From Azoarcus sp. TTM-91 (GTDB lineage Bacteria > Pseudomonadota > Gammaproteobacteria > Burkholderiales > Rhodocyclaceae): 64,000 bases of DNA. Both the position numbers and the translations under genes were made by a program. Below are positions 1-12,700 of the stretch, piece after piece (position 1 is the first letter of the stretch; every line of letters begins with the position of its first letter). The stretch covers positions 1 to 64,000 of the forward strand of contig NZ_WUEI01000017.1 in the NCBI RefSeq assembly GCF_012911025.1, given 5' to 3'. The notes under the pieces were generated by a model that saw only the letters and a list, made by a program, of their open reading frames with translations, had not been told where the DNA came from and searched no databases.

Positions 1-41
1 GCGGTGCGGTTGAAGACCTTGCGCAGCAGCTTGCGGATCAT
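1..41 (-). CDS. pcnB: Start of a minus-strand gene, probably poly(A) polymerase (partial)
   Basis: Only the first 13 codons are in the window, reading leftwards from an ATG at 41: MIRKLLRKVFNRT. This basic, amphipathic start resembles the N-terminus of betaproteobacterial poly(A) polymerase I, which polyadenylates RNA 3' ends and so promotes decay. The stronger argument is context: in many betaproteobacteria pcnB follows the genes purM, perM, hda and a SerB-like HAD phosphatase, which occur here in that order at 13740-17422, with the autotransporter gene lying in between. The call is an inference from synteny and 13 residues; the rest of the gene is outside the window. Confidence 0.5.
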   Translation of the reverse strand, partial: MIRKLLRKVFNRT

Positions 42-707
42 CGGAAGGTGGCGGGTTCTTGCGACATAAGGCGGGGATCATAACCCAAGGCTGGGCGCGG
101 AAATAGCGGCGGTTCACTGGAGGTGGGGACGGAAGCCCTCGCTTCGCCGGCTTGAGGCCTGTTGCGCCGCGACGGAGTGCCTGGTTCTCCTGTTCCCTGC
201 GGGGGATTAAGTCTTTCGGTTTACATCATCGATTGCGGCATGGCGTGGCCGGGGATCAGCCAGATGACGTCGTGGCTGGAGTTGCTGAGGTGGATTGATG
301 TCAATTGAATTTTCCCTTTTTGAAATAAATAAATCCGGTGTATGAGCAGGTTTCGTGATTACGGAGTTGCATTGATTGGTGCGTCGCGAGGTGATTGGAT
401 TGATTTCTCATGTATATCTCTTTGGTCGCTGTGGAGTGGGCGGAATTTAATGCCAATGCATTGATTATTAATAATTTTTACTCTATCAATTGCTGCGATT
501 TATAAATAGGTTGGAGGGGCTGTAATGCGGGTTTAAAGAAATGAATCCCGATTCGAATATTGTGTTTACATATATTTCTCTGCCTTCCTATACTGGGCGG
601 AACGTGAGGGGAAAATGCGCAGGGAGCTGCTTCTTTCCGCCTTTTCCCCAAGCAGCAGATTCAGAGGCGAGTGCTGTTCGGTTTCTGGGGCGCGCGGGGA
701 GAGATAA
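42..707. other. Gene-free leader with an AT-rich core
   Basis: This 666-bp stretch separates the putative pcnB start from the autotransporter. Bases about 300-540 are clearly richer in A and T than the rest of the window (for example the run around 455-510), while both flanks are GC-rich. Short ORFs here show no recognisable protein. The segment holds a plausible promoter at 565-594 and may carry further control sites for the large gene; the base-composition break is a possible sign of acquired DNA. Confidence 0.6.
565..594 (+). promoter_or_regulatory. Candidate sigma70-type promoter of the autotransporter gene
   Basis: TTTACA at 565-570 and TATACT at 589-594 are separated by 18 bp, a good match to a housekeeping promoter. 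It would give a leader of about 107 nt before the ATG at 708. This rests on motif matching only. Confidence 0.45.
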
Positions 708-3700
708 ATGGATTTCATGGTAAGGCGGGGCGTGCGTCGCGGCGTTTCACAAGGCCGTGTCCTTTTCCATCTCATCCTCTGCGGCGGCCTTTCGTTCTCC
801 CTGGACCGTGAAGCCACTGCTGCATGCTCGACCATAGGCGCTTCCATCGTCTGTAATTCGGCGGCGACGGTTCTCTCGCCGAATACGATCAACAGCGCCA
901 CCAGCGGGCTGACCGTTACCGTCAATTCAGGGGCCAGCGTTTCAGCCCTGCTCGGCATCGGCTATGCGGTGAATCTCACGGGTACGAATTACGCGTTCAC
1001 CAATAACGGAACAATAGATCCCAGCCTGCTCGGCCTGATTGCGGCAGCCGCGACAGGGGTGAAGATGGGGAATGCCACCGGCGGCTCGGTGGCACTGAAC
1101 AACGGCGGCTCCATATATGGCTCCGGTTTGCTGGCAACGGTTTCCCTGCTCGGACTGGGGGGAACGGCCATCGATCTGCAGAGCGGTGCTGGTGGCGTCA
1201 TCACGCTCAACAACAGCGGCTTGATCACCGCCGGGACAGCTTTCCTCGGCGCTGGCGTACTGGCTGCCGACAGCACCGCGATTGCCGCCTATGGCGGCGG
1301 CCGGGTGAATATGGTCAATACCGGCACGGTGACGGGTCGCGTCGGCTTCGCTACCGCCAGCGGCGGAAACAGCTTCATCAATGCCGGCACCATCAACGGC
1401 AGCGTGCATCTTGGTGCGAACAGCACCAATACTTTCACCGCGGTCACCGGCTCTCAGGTCAATTCCAGCGGCGGCGTCGCGGTCGACGTGCTCGGCCTGC
1501 TCGGGCTGAATCTCAGCTATGCCGCGGCCGGCCAGGTAAATGGCGGCGAGAACGGCAACGACACCCTGATCCTGCAGAACGCGGTGTCCGGCACCGGCAG
1601 CGGCCTGGCGGGCACCGGCACCGCATCTGCCTCGGTATACAGAAACTTCGAGAATCTGGTGGTCAACAGCGGCAGCTGGACGCTCAACGGCGCGCTGGTC
1701 AGCGGCGCCACCAGCCTCAACGGCGGCCTGGTGACCTTCGACAGCGCCAGCAACTTCGGCAGCGGCACACTGACTTCCGCCGGCGGCACCGTGCAGGCGG
1801 CAAGCGCGGGGCTGACGCTGCCGAATCCGGTCAGCCTGGGGACTGGCGGGCTGAGTACCACCGGCAGCAACAGCTTTGCGCTCAGCGGCGCAATCTCCGG
1901 CAGCGGTGCGCTGAGCAAGGGCGGCAGCCATGTGCTGACGCTGTCCGGCAACAACACTTTCAGCGGAGGGACCAGCGTCAGCGCTGGCGGGTTGATGCTC
2001 GGCAGCGGGAATGCGCTGGGCAGCGGTGCGCTGACGGTGAACGGCGCCGCCACCGTGGATACGCTGTCGGCCTTGAACGTGGGCAATGCGATCGTGCTCA
2101 ATTCGGCGCTGACGACGCTCGGCAGCAACGACCTCGGCCTGAATGGAGCCGTCAGCGGCAGCGGCAACCTGGTGAAGAGTGGCAGCGGCGTATTGACCCT
2201 GGGGGCCACCGGCAACACATACAGCGGCGGCACCACGCTCAATGCCGGCACGCTCAGGGTTGGCGGTTCTGGCGCCTTGGGCAGCGGCGCGCTGACCGTG
2301 GCCGGGGCTTCGAGCTTGAGTTCCGCCGCGGCGGCGGCGCTGAGCAACGCCGTCGTGCTGAACGGCAATCTGGGGATCGCCGGCAGCAATGATCTGACCT
2401 TGTCCGGCGTGGTGTCCGGCAGCGGCCAGCTGAGCAAGAGCGGCAGCGGCGGGCTGAGCCTGAGCGGGGCCAACAGTTATTCCGGCGGCACGGTGCTCGG
2501 CGGCGGCACCCTGAGCGTCGGGAATGCAGGGGCGCTGGGCAGCGGCCAACTCAACGTCAGCGGTGCCGCCACCTTGAGCGGCAACGGCGTCACCCTGGGG
2601 AATGGTGTGGCGCTGAATGCGGCTTTGACCGCCAGCGGTGACCTCGGCCTGAGCGGAGTGCTTGCCGGCAGCGGCAGCCTGATCAAGAGCGGCAGTGGCA
2701 GCCTTGCGCTCAATGGCGCCAATACATACAGCGGCGGCACGGTGCTGCAGTCCGGCAGCCTGGTGCTGGGCAATTCGACCGCGCTGGGGAGCGGCGCGGT
2801 GCAGGTGAGCGGCGCCGCGACGCTGGACGCTGGCCAGGCGGTGGCGGTGACGAATGCGGTCCAGCTGGGCGCGGCACTCACGCTCGGGGGCAGCCAGGAC
2901 GTCGCCCTGGGCGGGGTGGTCAGCGGCAGCGGCAGCCTGATCAAGAACGGCAATGCCGGTCTCAAGCTGCAGGGTGCCAACACTTACTCCGGCGGCACCA
3001 CGCTGAATGCGGGCCGATTGAGCTTGGGCAACGCCGCCGCGCTGGGCAGCGGCGCGCTGAGCGTGGGCGGTACCGCAGCCCTCGGCCTGGGGGGCAACTA
3101 TGCGCTGAGCAACGCGGTGCAGCTGGGCGGTGCGCTGACGGTGGATACCGCCGGCAACACCGCCAGTCTGTCTGGCGCAATTTCGGGAAGTGGCAGCCTG
3201 CTGAAGAGCGGTTCGGGCACGCTGACCCTGAGCGGCGCCAACAGCTACGCCGGCGGCACCACGCTGGCGGGTGGGGGATTGATGCTGGATAGTGCCACCG
3301 CACTGGGCAGCGGCGGCCTGGCCGTCAGCGCCAACACCAGCCTGGACAGCACCGCCGCGCTGCTGCTGACCACCCCCATCCAGCTCGCTGCAGACCTCAC
3401 CCTGGCCGGCAGCCAGAACCTCACGCTCGCGGGCGCGATCACCGGCAGCGGCGCCCTGATCAAGAATGGCAGCGCCACGGTTGCGCTGACGGGCGGCAAC
3501 AGCTTCGGCAGTGCGGCGATCAACAGTGGCACGCTGCAGGCGAACGGTGCCAGCCTGGCCGCCAGCGTGAGCAACAACGCCCACCTTGTGCTGGCGCAGA
3601 ACCTGGCCGGCACCTATTCCGGCAGCATCGGTGGCAGCGGCACGGTGGAGAAGAGCGGCCCGGGCGCGCTGGTCCTGTCCGGCAGCAACACCTTCGCCGG

Positions 3701-6700
3701 CGGGCTGGCGATCACCAGTGGTTCCCTGGAGACGCGCGGCGGGCAAGCGCTGGCCGACTCTCTGGCGGTATCGCTTGCCGGGGGCGCGCAGCTGCTGGTC
3801 GGCGACAGCGAAGCGCTGGGCAGCATTGCCGGCACCGGCGCGGTGAGCGTGGGCGCAGGCGCCAATCTCGCGCTGGGCGGCAACGGGTCGAACTCCAGTT
3901 TCGACGGCGTGCTGCAGGGCGCCGGTGGCATCATCAAGAACGGCGCTGGCACCCTCAGCCTATCCGGCGTCAGCACCCATAGCGGCGGGGTGGCGGTCAA
4001 TGGGGGTGCCTTGCGGGTGGACGGCTCGCTCGCCAGCGCGAATGTAAACATCGGCAACGGCGCCACGCTGGCGGGCAGCGGCACCCTGAGCGGCGCGGTC
4101 AGCCTCGCGGATGGCGCCAGACTGAGCGCCGGCAACGGCCAGACGCTGACGCTGGGGGCGCTCACGCTGTCCCAGGGTTCCACGCTGGACTTCTCGCTTG
4201 GTGCCGCACAGGCCATCCCGCAGCCCGTGCTGCGGGTGGACGGCAACCTGACGCTGGACGGCACCCTGAACATCACCGATCTCGGCGGCTTCGGCATCGG
4301 CGTCTATCGCCTTTTTGCCTATGGCGGCAGCCTGACCGACCTGGGGCTGGACCTCGGCGCACTGCCGGCTTCCACGCTCTCGAGCGCCATGCAGGTGCAG
4401 ACCTCGGTGCTCGGCCAGGTCAACCTCATCGTGCAGGATGCGAACGCCAACCTGCAGTTCTGGAACGGCGTCAAAGCCGCGGCGGATGGCGTCATCACCG
4501 GCGGCAACGGCACCTGGGCCAGCGGCGCGAGCAACTGGACCGACTTCACCGGGCTGGCCACTCAGCTGTGGAACAACCAGTTCGCGGTCTTCGGCGGCGT
4601 CTCCGGCGGCAATGTGGATGTGAGCGGCAGCCAGTCCATCACCGGCATGCAGTTTCTGGCCAATGGCTACATCCTGGGCGGCAGCGGCCAGCTGCAGACC
4701 AGCGGCAGCACCACCCTGCGGGTGGAGCCGCTGACCACCGCGACCATCAACACCGCCATGGGCGGAAGTGGCAGCCTCAACAAACGCGATGCCGGCACCC
4801 TGATCCTAGGCGGCAACAATAGCTATACCGGCGGCACCACCCTGAGCGAGGGCGTGCTGCAGGTGGACGCCGACAATCGCCTGGGGGACGCCAGCGGCAG
4901 CCTGACCTTCAATGGCGGCACCTTGCGGGTGACCGGCAACGCGTACCAGGGCACCGGCCGGGCTATCACGCTGGGGGCCAACGGCGGCGGTTTCGACATC
5001 GACTCCGCAGCCAATACCTTCACCGTCTCCCAGGCGCTCGGCGGCTCGGGCGCGATCACCAAGGCGGGTGCCGGCACACTGGTGCTCAGCGGCGTGAACA
5101 GCTATTCCGGCGGCACCCAGCTCGCGGCCGGCACCCTGGTGGCCGGCAGTGGCTCGGCGCTGGGCAGTGGCGCGCTGAGCGTGACGGCCAATGCCGCGCT
5201 CGCCAGCTCCGGGCCGCTCGCGCTGTCGAACGGCGTGAGCCTGGGGAGCGGGGTGACGCTGGGCTTGCCGCTGGGCAGCGACCTCACGCTCAACGGCATC
5301 GTCTCCGGCGCGACCGGGGCCCTGGCGAAAACCGGCAGCGGCACGCTGACCCTGGCTGCCACCAACACCTACGGCGGTGGCACTACTCTGGGGGGCGGCA
5401 CGCTGGTGCTGGGTAACGACCAGGCCCTGGGCAGCGCCGGCCTGAGCGTCACCGCAGCCAGCAGCCTGGCATCTACCGGCGCGCGCACGGTGGCGAACGA
5501 CCTTGCCCTGGGGGCCGACCTCACGGTAAGCGGCGCCCAGGATCTGACCCTGAACGGCACCGTTTCCGGCGGCGCCAACCTGATCAAGGCCGGCAGCGGC
5601 ACGCTGACGCTCAATGGCAACAACAGCTACAACGAAACCCGGCTCGACAGCGGCAGCCTGGTCCTTGGCAGCAGCGCAGCGATAGGCAATGGCGCCATAC
5701 GCGTCACCGGTGCCTCCCGCCTGGATGGCGCCACGCCGCTGGTGCTCGGCAATGCGCTGGACCTTGGCGCCCTGCTGGACGTCGCCGCCAGCCAGAATCT
5801 GACGCTGAACGGCAACATCACCGGTGCCGGCGGACTCGGCAAGAGCGGCGCAGCCACCAGCCTGACGCTGAACGGCACCAACACCTTCAGCGGCGGCATG
5901 CAGCTGGGCGGCGGCAGCCTACTGCTGGGCAACGACGGCGCCCTCGGCGGCGGCGTACTGACGGTGAACGCTTCTTCCTCGCTCGATGGCGCCTCGGCGC
6001 TCACGCTGGGAAACGGGGTGCAGCTGAATGCCGACCTGACGGTGGCCGGCACGCGCGATCTCGTCCTCAACGGCACCGTCGCCGGCACCGGCCAGCTGGT
6101 GAAGGGCGGCGGCAGCACCACGCTGACGCTCAACGGCAGCAACAGCTACAGCGGCGGCACCATCAGCCAGGGCGGCATCCTGGCGCTGGGCAACAGTGCC
6201 GCCCTGGGCAGCGGCGCGCTCACGGTGAGCGGCGCCACCGTGCTCGGCGGCAACAGCCCACTGGTGCTGGGCAACACCCTGCAGCTGAACGCCAACCTGG
6301 GCCTGAGCAGCGGCCTGGACCTGAGCCTGAATGGCAGCATCGGCGGCAGCGGCAGCCTGCTTAAAGCCGGCGCCGGCACGCTGGTGCTCAATGGCGCCAA
6401 CAGCTATGCCGGCGGTACCGACATTGCAGGCGGCACGCTGGTGCTGGGCAGCAACACGGCGCTGGGTACCGGCGCCTTGCGGGTGAATGGGCTGAGCACG
6501 CTGGGCGGCAGCCTGCCGCTGTTGCTGAACAACGATGTCGTGCTCGCTGCCGGCCTGAACCTCGATGCCACCCACGACATCGCGCTGCAGGGCGGCATCA
6601 GCGGCGCCGGCGGGCTGGCGATATCCGGCGGTGGCAGCACCACGCTCGGCGGCGCCAACACCTATGCCGGCGGCACCCAGCTGAACGGGGGCCGGCTGGT

Positions 6701-9700
6701 GTTGGGCGGCGCCCAGGCCCTGGGCACCGGCGTGCTGACGGTGGACGCCGCCGCTGCGCTGGCCACCACTCAGTCCTTCGCGCTCGCCAACGCCCTGGTG
6801 CTGAACAACACCCTGACGCTGGAGGGCCAGCATGCGCTGTCGCTCGACGGCGGACTGAGCGGCAGCGGCGCCCTGCTGAAGAACGGCAGCGCCACGCTGA
6901 CCCTCAACGGAACGAACACCTTCAGCGGTGGCCTGGGGGTGAATGGCGGCACGCTGGCAATCGGCAACGCGGCGGCTGCGGGCAGCGGCGACGTGACCAT
7001 AGGCGCGCCGGTGGTGCTGGACAACGGCGTGGGCATGACCCTGGCCAACAACTTCATCCTCAATGGAGGCCTGACCTTTGCCGGCGCCCGGGATCTGGCG
7101 CTGAGCGGCACGCTCTCCGGCACCGGCCGCCTGGTAAAGAACGGCGGCGGCGTGCTCGCGCTCAGCGGCGTCAACAGCTACAGCGGCGGCGTGGATCTCA
7201 ACGGCGGCACCCTCATCGGCGACAGCGGCAGCCTGCTCGGCGACATCGTCACCCAGGCCGGCACCAGCCTGGTCTTCGCCCAGAATGCCAACGGCAGCTA
7301 CGGCGGGCCGCTGTCCGGCGCCGGCAACCTCAGCAAGACGGGGGCAGGGGAGCTGGTGCTGGGTGGCGCGAACAGTCTGGGCGGTACGATCAGCGTGCTC
7401 GCCGGCACGCTGGCGGCGCAGGGCGGGCAGGCCATCACCGGGGCGAGCCAGGTGCAGGTGGACGTGGGCGCCACGCTGAGGCTGGACGGCAGCGAGACGG
7501 TGAGCCGCCTGATCGGCGGCGGTGCGGTGGATATCACCGGCGGCAACACGCTGACCCTGGGCGGCGGCAGCGACAACCTCTTCGCCGGCGGTTTCCACGG
7601 CAGCGGCAACCTGAACAAGGTCGGCGGCAGTTTGCTGATGCTGACCGGCAACAGCACCAACACCGGCGGCACGCAGGTTTCCGCCGGCACACTGCGGGTG
7701 GATGGCACGCTCTCCAGCGCCACGCTGAACGTGCAGTCCGGCGCCACGCTGAGCGGCAACGGCACGGTGATCGGCGCGGTGACGGTGGACACTGGCGGCC
7801 GCCTGCAGGCGGATGCCCTCGTCGGCACGCTGACGGTGGGCGACCTGCTGCTCTCCAGTACCTCCATCGTCGATTTCGCCCTTGGCGCGCCGGGCGCCGG
7901 CAGCCCGATAGACGTCACCGGCAACCTCACGCTGGACGGCATCCTGAACGTCACCGACAGCGGCGGTTTCGGCCTGGGCGTCTATCGCCTCTTCAGCTAC
8001 GCCGGCAGCCTGACGGACAACGGCGTGACGCTGGGAGCGCTGCCGCCGGTGAGCGGCACTACGACGCTGCAGGTGGCGGTGCCCAACGAGGTGAACCTGC
8101 TGGTGGAGAACAACGCCGGCGACCTGCAGTTCTGGAATGGCGGCACCGTTTCCGCGGACGGCATCATCCACGGTGGCAACGGGACCTGGGACGGCGCGCT
8201 GATCAACTGGACCTCGGAGGACGGCCTGCTCAGCCATTCCTGGGGCGGCGTTTTCGCCGTATTCAGCGGCACCGCGGGTGTTGTCACGGTGGACGGCACC
8301 CAGGCTTTCGAGGGCATGCAGTTCATCACCAACGGCTACGTGCTGCAGGGCAATCCGGGCGCTGCCCTGAACGCCGTCGGCGATGCCAATGGCGACGCCA
8401 TCATCCGGGTGGATGGCGGAGACGAAGCCACCATCAACGCCACCATCGACGGCACGGCCACGCTGGTGAAGCACGACGGTGGCACCCTCATCCTGGGTGC
8501 AGCCGCCAATGACTACCTGGGCGGAACCCGAGTGGAAGGCGGCGTGCTGCAGGTTTCCGGCGATGCGCAGCTGGGCGCGGCCAGCGGCAACCTCACCCTG
8601 AATGGCGGCGCGCTGCGCGTTACCGGCGGCGCCTACACCCAGACCGACCGCAACGTCATCCTGGGCGCCAATGGCGGCGTCTTCGACATCGCCGATGTCG
8701 CCAACGACTTCCTCGTCAGCCAGCCGATCACTGGTCCGGGCAGCCTGGGCAAGACCGGGCCGGGCACGCTGGTGCTGGCCGCGGCGAACACCTACGGCGG
8801 CGGCACCCGGCTGCTGGCCGGCGGCATCACCGTGGGTGACGACGCCGCGCTGGGCAGCGGCGGCCTGCAGGCGGCCGCCGGCACCGAGCTGGATGCCAGC
8901 CAGGCGGTGGTGCTGGACAACGCCTTGCAGGTTGACGGCCCGCTGGCCATCGCCGCCAGCAAGGACATCACCCTCGCCGGCGTGGTGAGCGGCGCCGGTG
9001 GCCTGGTCAAGAACGGCGCCACCACGCTGACGCTGAACGGCGGCAACAGTTATGGCGGTGGCACCACGCTCAACGCCGGCCGCATCGTCGTCGGCACTTC
9101 CACCGCCCTCGGCGGCGGCACGCTGACAGCCGCCGCCGGCACCGCGCTGGACAGCAGCGTGGGCGGCCTCTCCCTGGCCAACAACCTCCTGCTCAATGGC
9201 GACCTGACACTGGATGGCAGCTTCGATCTGGCGCTCACCGGGCTCATCACCGGCACCGGTGGCCTGGTGAAGAACGGTACTGCCACCCTCAGCCTGAGCG
9301 GCGACAACAATTACACCGGCGATACCTGGCTCAACGCCGGCGGCCTGGTGGTCGGCAGCAACGGCGCGCTGGGCGATGGCGATCTGCATGTCGCCGCCGG
9401 CACCACCCTGGACAGCGCCGCGGCGGTCAGCCTGGACAACGATGTGCTGCTGAACGGCGACCTCGCGGTGCTGGGCAGCAACAACCTCACCCTCAGCGGC
9501 CAGATCAGCGGCACCGGCGGCATCCTCAAGTCCGGCAATGCCCGCCTGAGCCTGCTGGGCGCCAACACCTACGGCGGCGATACCTGGCTGAACGGCGGCA
9601 CCCTGGAAGTGGGCAACGACGATGCGCTCGGTACCGGCACCCTGCATGCGGCCGCCGGTACCGCGCTGGACAGCAGCACGCCGGTGACGCTGGCCAACCA

Positions 9701-12700
9701 GGTGGACATCGCCGGCCCCTTCACCGTGCCGGGCAGCAAGGACCTGACCCTGGACGGGGTCGTCAGCGGTGCCGGCAGTCTGCTCAAGACCGGCCCGGCG
9801 GTGCTGACGCTCAACGGCATCAACACCTACCTCGGTGGCACCACGCTGGCCGGCGGCACCCTCGTCATCGGCAATGCGCAGGCCCTCGGAGGAGGTGATC
9901 TCACCGTCAGCGCGCCCTCCACACTGGGCAACTCCGCCCCCTTCACGCTGGCCAACGATGTGCACCTGCTCTCCGCGCTGACCCTGCAAGGCCTGAACGA
10001 CCTCACCCTGAGCGGCGACATCGACGGCAGCGGCAACCTGGTGAAGAACGGTGCCGGCACGTTGGCGCTGACCGGCAACAACAGCTACAGCGGCGGCACC
10101 ACGGTGAATGCCGGCACCTTGGCCGGCGACAGCGACAGCCTGCAGGGCAGCATCGTGACGGCGGCCGGTTCGGTGGTCGATTTCCTGCAGGCCGCCAATG
10201 GCAGCTTCAACGGCAACATCAGCGGCGGTGGCGCGGTGGTCAAGAATGGCGCGGGCACGCTGACGCTCACCGGCAGCAACAGCTACGGCGGCGGCACCAC
10301 GGTGAATGCCGGCACCCTGGCCGGCAACACCGACAGCCTGCAGGGCAACATCGTCAACAACGCCACCGTGGTGTTCAACCAGACCGCCGACGGCATCTAC
10401 GGCGGCGTGATGTCCGGCGCCGGCGATCTGGTGAAGGAGGGCAGCGGCGCGCTGACGCTGAGCGGCAACAACACCTTTACCGGCGATGTGTTCGTGAATA
10501 CCGGCCAGCTGCTCGTCACCGGCGTGGTCGATGGCGCCTCCATCACCGTTGCCGGCGGCGCGTTCATCGGCGGCTCCGGCACCATAGGCGGGCCGGTCAC
10601 GCTGGCCGGCGGCGCGCACCTGGTGGCCGGCACCTACATGACGCCGCTGAGCTTCGCCGATGCGCTGATCCTGTCTCCCGCCACCGAGCTGGACTTCGCC
10701 CTCGGCACCGCCGGCGCGCCCACCACGCTGGTCTCGGTCGGCGGCGACCTGACGCTGGACGGCATCCTCAACATCAGCGATGCCGGCGGCCTGGGCAGCG
10801 GCATCTACCGGCTGTTCGCCTACGCCGGCACGCTCACCGACAACCTGCTGAGCTACGGCCTGCTCCCGCCTGGCTACGACGCCAGCCGCTTCACCCTGCA
10901 GACCGCGTTCGGCGGGCAAGTGAACCTGCTGGTGGAAAGCGTGCCGGGCGAAATCCAGTTCTGGAACGGCAACAAGACGGTGGCCGATGGCGCCATCTCC
11001 GGCGGCAACGGCGTCTGGTCCTCCACCACCAACTGGACCGATGCCAGCGGCAACGAAACCCAGAGCTGGGGCGGCCGCTTCGCCGCCTTCGCCGGCACCG
11101 CCGGACAGGTCACGGTGGATGGCGTGCAGGCGATCACCGGCATGCAGTTCCTGTCCGACGGCTACTGGCTGCTGACTGGCTCCGGTGGCGGCCTGAACCT
11201 CACCGGAGCGGCCACGCCCATCCGGGTGGACGACGGGGTGACGGCGGAAGTCGATGTCGCCCTCGGCGGCAGCGGCGGCATCAACAAGACCGGTGGCGGC
11301 ACCCTGGTGCTGGAACGCGCCAACGGCTACAGCGGCGGCACCACCATCAGCGGCGGGCGCGTACAGGTGGCGGCCGACGATCGCCTGGGGGCCGGGGGCA
11401 CCGGCGTGACGCTGGATGGCGGCATCCTCAGCATCGCCGGCACCGGCTTCACCGGCACCAACCGCAGCCTGACGCTGGGCGCCAACGGCGGCGGCGTGGA
11501 GATCCTGGACGCCGCCAACAACTTCACCCTCTCCCAAGCGCTGGGCGGCAGCGGCGGGCTGACCAAGCTGGGCGCCGGCACGCTGACGCTGACCGGCAGC
11601 AACAGCTACAGCGGCGGCACAACGGTGGCCGCCGGCACGCTGGCGGGCGACAGCGCCAGCCTGCAAGGCAACATTTCCGCCGCCAGCGGCACCACCCTGC
11701 GCTTCGACCAGGGCAGCGACGGCCTCTTCCTCGGCTCCATCACCGGCGCCGGCGCGGTGGTGAAGACCGGCGCCGGCAACCTCACGCTGGGCCAGGCCAA
11801 CGCCTACAGCGGTGGCACGACGGTGAGCGCCGGCACCCTGACCGGCAACAGCAGCAGCCTGCAGGGCAACATCGTCAACGACGCCACCGTGGTGTTCAAC
11901 CAGAGCGGCGATGGCGTCTTTGCCGGCAACATCAGCGGTGGCGGAACGTTGATCAAGACCGGCGCGGGCACCCTCAGCCTCACCGGCGATCATCCCCTTT
12001 CCGGCGTCGTCACCGTGATCGACGGCAGCTTGCTCCTCAGCAACGGCAACGTGCCGGATTCGGTGATGAACATCGCCTCCGGCGGTCAGCTGCTGGGCTC
12101 CGGCTGGGTGGGAAGCGTGACCAATGGCGGCACGGTGCTGGGCGCGATGGGCGGCGGCCATGTCAGCGTTGCAGGCAACTACCTCAACACGGCCGCCGGC
12201 ACCCTGCTGGTCGATCTGGATGAAGGCGCGGGCAACCACCTCACCGTTACCGGCTCCGCCAACCTGCAGGGGCGCCTGCGCGTGCTCAGCGGCTTCGCCT
12301 ACCAGGGGGCTTCCACCACTTACACCGTGCTGAGCGCCGCCGGCGGAGTGAGCGGTACCTTCGACGAAGCGGTGATTCCCACGCTCGCCTTCCTGGATGC
12401 CTCCCTCGCTTACCAGCCGAATTCGGTGGAGCTCAGCCTGGTGCGGAACGACATTACCTTCGCCTCGGTTGCCCTTACCCCCAACCAGCGTGGCGTGGCT
12501 GCCGCGCTGGACGCCATGGGGGCGGGAACCCTCTACAACAGCATCCTCTCCCTGGACGTGGCCGAGGCCCAGCGCGCCTACGACCTGCTCTCCGGCGAGG
12601 CCTTCGGCAGCAGCTCCGCCGCACTCATCGGCGAAGTCGGCCTGGTCATGGATGCCTTGAGCGCCCGCACCCGCGCCGGCGGTGGTTGCGTTTCGCAACG

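Noticed and set aside
541..958. Short open frames in the leader and early part of the autotransporter gene
   Set aside because: They have no Shine-Dalgarno sequence or recognisable product, and they overlap the promoter candidate or the signal-peptide region.
1900..12000. Regular 255-261 bp repeats that could suggest a tandem DNA repeat or CRISPR-like array
   Set aside because: The period is a whole number of codons and the repeats vary like protein repeats; there are no constant repeat and unique spacer units.
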